Positions 61,192-64,000 of a DNA stretch of 64,000 bases are shown one piece after another (within the stretch, counting starts at the first letter, position 1; each line of letters opens with the position of its first letter). A program made the position numbers and the translations under genes. The notes under the pieces were generated by a model. The model had not been told where the DNA came from and did not search any database. It worked only from the letters and a program-made list of their open reading frames with translations. This DNA is from Rallus limicola (lineage: Eukaryota > Chordata > Aves > Gruiformes > Rallidae): assembly GCA_022605955.1 (NCBI GenBank), contig JAKCOZ010000602.1, positions 50,913-114,912 on the forward strand, read 5' to 3'.

Positions 61192-63423
61192 ACAAGCTAT
61201 GCCTTTCATGCCTAGCTTCTTTACTTTGGGAGTTATTGCTGGACGTTTAGCATGTTTTGAACTGCAGTCTTCTAGGGCCGAGAAAAGCACCGTAAGGAGG
61301 TTCCAGGCATGTTCCCCTCTTTCCAGGCAAAGGAAAAGGCTGAGAGCAAAGTGACAGGGTCTGCTTGTGTGTCCTGTTAGGAGGTTTCAGACAAGCTATG
61401 CCTTTCATTCCTAGCTTCTTTACTTTGGAGTTATTGCTGGACGTTTAGCATGTTTTGAACTGCAGTCTGCTAGGGCCGAGAAAAGCACCGTAGGAGGTTC
61501 CAGGCATGTTCCCTCTTTCCAGGCAAAGGAAAAGGCTGAGAGCCAAAGTGACAGGGTCTGCTCGTGTGGTCCTGTTAGGAGGTTTCAGACAAGCTATGCC
61601 TTTCAGGCCTAGCTTCTTTACTTTGGGAGTTATTGCTGGACGTTTAGCATGTTTTGAACTGCAGTCTGCTAGGGCCCGAGAAAAGCAACCGTAGGAGGTT
61701 CCAGGCATGTTCCCTCTTTCCAGGCAAAGGAAAAAGGCTGAGAGCCAAAGTGACAGGGGCTGCTCGGTGTGTCCTGTTAGGAGGTTTCAGACAAGCTATG
61801 CCTTTCAGGCCTAGCCTTCTTTACTTTGGAAGTTATTGCTGGACGTTTAGCATGTTTTGAACTGCAGTCTGCTAGGGCCGAGAAAAGCACCGTAGGAGGT
61901 TCCAGGCATGTTCCCTCTTTCCAGGCAAAGGAAAAGGCTGAGAGCCAAAGTGACAGGGGCTGCTCGTGTGTCCTGTTAGGAGGTTTCAGACAAGCTATGC
62001 CTTTCAGGCCTAGCTTCTTTACTTTGGGAGTTATTGCTGGACGTTTAGCATGTTTTGAACTGCAGTCTGCTAGGGCCGAGAAAAGCACCGTAGGAGGTTC
62101 CAGGCATGTTCTCTCTTTCCAGGCAAAGGAAAAGGCTGAGAGCCAAAGCGACAGGGTCTGCTCGTGTGTCCTGTTAGGAGGTTTCAGACAAGCTATGCCT
62201 TTCAGGCCTAGCTTCTTTACTTTGGGAGTTATTGCTGGACGTTTAGCATGTTTTGAACTGCAGTCTGCTAGGGCCGAGAAAAGCACCGTAGGAGGTTCCA
62301 GGCATGTTCCCTCTTTCCAGGCAAAGGAAAAGGCTGAGAGCCAAAGTGACAGGGTCTGCTCGTGTGTCCTGCTAGGAGGTTTCAGACAAGCTATGCCTTT
62401 CAGGCCTAGCTTCTTTACTTTGGGAGTTATTGCTGGACGTTTAGCATGTTTTGAACTGCAGTCTGCTAGGGCCGAGAAAAGCACCGTAGGAGGTTCCAGG
62501 CATGTTCCCTCTTTCCAGGCAAAGGAAAAGGCTGAGAGCCAAAGTGACAGGGTCTGCTCGGGTGTCCTGTTAGGAGGTTTCAGACAAGCTATGCCTTTCA
62601 TGCCTAGCTTCTTTACTTTGGGAGTTATTGCTGGACGTTTAGCATGTTTTGAACTGCAGTCTGCTGAGGGCCGAGAAAAGCACCGTAGGAGGTTCCAGGC
62701 ATGTTCCCTCTTTCCAGGCAAAGGAAAAGGCTGAGAGCCAAAGTGACAAGGGCTGCTCGTGTGTCCTGTTAGGAGGTTTCAGACAAGCTATGCCTTTCAG
62801 GCCTAGCTTCTTTACTTTGGGAGTTATTGCTGGACGTTTAGCATGTTTTGAACTGCAGTCTGCTAGGCCCGAGAAAAGCACCGTAGGAGGTTCCAGGCAT
62901 GTTCCCTCTTTCCAGGCAAAGGAAAAGGCTGAGAGCCAAAGTGACAGGGTCTGCTCGTGTGTCCTGTTAGGAGGTTTCAGACCAAGCTATGCCTTTCAGG
63001 CCTAGCTTCTTTACTTTGGGAGTTATTGCTGGACGTTTAGCATGTTTTGAACTGCAGTCTGCTAGGGCCGAGAAAAGCACCGTAGGAGGTTCCAGGCATG
63101 TTCCCTCTTTCCAGGCAAAGGAAAAGGCTGAGAGCCAAAGTGACAGGGGCTGCTCGTGTGTCATGTTAGGAGGTTTCAGACAAGCTATGCCTTTCAGGCC
63201 TAGCTTCTTTACTTTGGGAGTTATTGCTGGACGTTTAGCATGTTTTGAATTGCAGTCTGCTAGGCCGAGAAAAGCACCGTAGGAGGTTCCAGGCATGTTC
63301 CCTCTTTCCAGGCAAAGGAAAAGGCTGAGAGCCAAAGTGACAGGGTCTGCTCGGTGTGTCCTGTTAGGAGCTTTCAGACAAGCTATGCCTTTCAGGCCTA
63401 GCTTGTCTGAAACTCCTAACAGG
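61192..63423 (-). repeat. Mirror of module J
   Basis: 2232 bp against 2225 bp. The complement of AACTTCCAAAG is seen near 61827 (CTTTGGAAGTT), GAGAGAACATG near 62107, and the internal AGGCATG near 62598. Confidence 0.92.
63360..63423. repeat. Hairpin J22, mirror of J9
   Basis: Mirror copy of J9 with one C missing (GAAACTCC). Confidence 0.92.
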
Positions 63424-64000
63424 ACAAGCTATGCCTTTCATGCCTAGCTTCTTTACTTTGGGAGTTATTGCTGGACGTTTAGCATGTTTTGAACTGCAGT
63501 CTTCTAGGGCCGAGAAAAGCACCGTAGGAGGTTCCAGGCATGTTCCCTCTTTCCAGGCAAAGGAAAAGGCTGAGAGCCAAAGTGACAGGGTCTGCTTGTG
63601 TGTCCTGTTAGGAGGTTTCAGACAAGCTATGCCTTTCATTCCTAGCTTCTTTACTTTGGGAGTTATTGCTGGACGTTTAGCATGTTTTGAACTGCAGTCT
63701 GCTAGGGCCGAGAAAAGCACCGTAGGAGGTTCCAGGCATGTTCCCTCTTTCCAGGCAAAGGAAAAGGCTGAGAGCCAAAGTGACAGGGTCTGCTCGTGTG
63801 TCCTGTTAGGAGGTTTCAGACAAGCTATGCCTTTCAGGCCTAGCTTCTTTACTTTGGGAGTTATTGTCTGGACGTTTAGCATGTTTTGAACTGCAGTCTG
63901 CTAGGGCCGAGAAAAGCACCGTAGGAGGTTCCAGGCATGTTCCCTCTTTCCAGGCAAAGGAAAAGGCTGAGAGCCAAAGTGACAGGGCTGCTCGTGTGTC
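63424..64000 (-). repeat. Mirror of module I (partial, cut by window end)
   Basis: 577 bp that mirror 32233-32809: CTTCTAGGG (CCTAGAAG), TGCTTGTG (ACACAAGC) and CATTCCTAG (AGGAATG) occur in the expected order. The mirror symmetry has not ended at the window edge. Confidence 0.9.

Larger units (their letters stand above)
43000..64000. other. Indel-rich tract, probable unpolished single-read sequence
   Basis: From 1 to 43000 only two indel sites disturb the 198-bp register. The first new ones are an extra G at 43001-43010, an extra T at 43031-43040 and an extra A at 43071-43080. After this, 1-base insertions and deletions recur every monomer or two to the end, on both sides of the turn point. 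The change is abrupt and not tied to a module boundary, so it looks like a change in consensus quality, not in biology. Confidence 0.85.
48109..64000 (-). repeat. Same 198-bp satellite, reverse orientation (about 79 monomers)
   Basis: From 48109 to the end every monomer reads in reverse complement. The order of variant monomers and of the seven hairpin junctions mirrors the forward array read backwards from 48107. Many monomers carry 1-base insertions or deletions, often in homopolymers, unlike the clean array before 43000. This stretch is best treated as a second reading of 32233-48107, not as independent repeats. Confidence 0.95.
48109..64000 (-). repeat. Right arm of giant palindrome
   Basis: Reverse complement of 32233-48107 with shared private substitutions (for example 38987/57240, 42277/53949, the 41661-41670/54551-54560 segment) and a shared 14-bp loss. 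Nearly all differences I noted are indels. The pattern suggests the two strands of one molecule read in succession (inference). Confidence 0.93.

Noticed and set aside
48109..64000. A second, independent HOR array in opposite orientation
   Set aside because: It shares private substitutions, module lengths and a private deletion with 32233-48107, so it is the same sequence read in reverse.
43000..64000. Faster mutation or a pseudogene-like decaying array
   Set aside because: The changes are almost all 1-base indels, begin abruptly mid-module, and often differ between the two mirror copies of the same monomer, which points to read error.
1..64000. Telomere repeats, rRNA, tRNA or retroelement fragments
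   Set aside because: None was seen on either strand; every stretch is accounted for by the 198-bp unit and the 47-bp hairpin insertion.

Overview
The window is satellite DNA from end to end. I see no protein-coding gene, RNA gene, transposon or unique sequence. One 198-bp monomer (about 50% GC) is repeated head to tail roughly 318 times: about 239 copies in forward orientation (1-48107) and about 79 in reverse orientation (48109-64000). Monomers differ by only a few substitutions each. The monomer is CpG-depleted (4 CpG seen against about 12 expected from its base composition), and all four CpG sites recur as TpG or CpA variants. This fits the heterochromatin of a eukaryote that methylates its DNA, such as a vertebrate or a plant. 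The species and the chromosomal position (centromeric, pericentromeric or subtelomeric) cannot be read from the sequence.

Layout. From 1 to about 43000 the array is almost free of indels. It is punctuated by a recurring 47-bp insertion that creates a hairpin: 25-28-bp inverted arms around a 15-nt loop. Junction-to-junction distances equal 198n+47 bp, with n = 9, 11, 9, 8, 88, 7, 15, 9, 11, 10, 10, 9, 13 and 19. The only departures are a 1-bp change at one loop (3401-3414), a 14-bp loss near 37.4 kb, and small indels after 43 kb. The hairpins therefore mark the ends of higher-order repeat (HOR) modules. The 88-monomer block (9060-26530) has no internal hairpin and no net indel, but contains nested duplications of 7, 9, 12 and 14 monomers marked by shared variants. 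Modules from 27964 onward reuse the same ordered set of variant monomers at their 5' and 3' ends, as expected from unequal exchange.

At 48108 the array turns back on itself. The sequence from 48109 to 64000 is the reverse complement of 32233-48107, monomer by monomer, including private substitutions and a private 14-bp deletion. The two arms are separated by one base. They differ mainly by 1-base indels, and indel-rich sequence begins near 43000 and runs to the end of the window. The simplest reading is a fold-back (template plus complement) single-molecule read used unpolished in the assembly. A very young real inverted duplication is the alternative.

Very long open frames exist on both strands, up to 5753 codons on the minus strand. 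They follow from the monomer length being 66 codons exactly and are not called as genes. The most interesting native feature is the hairpin that ends each HOR module, whose 15-nt loop occurs in both orientations.
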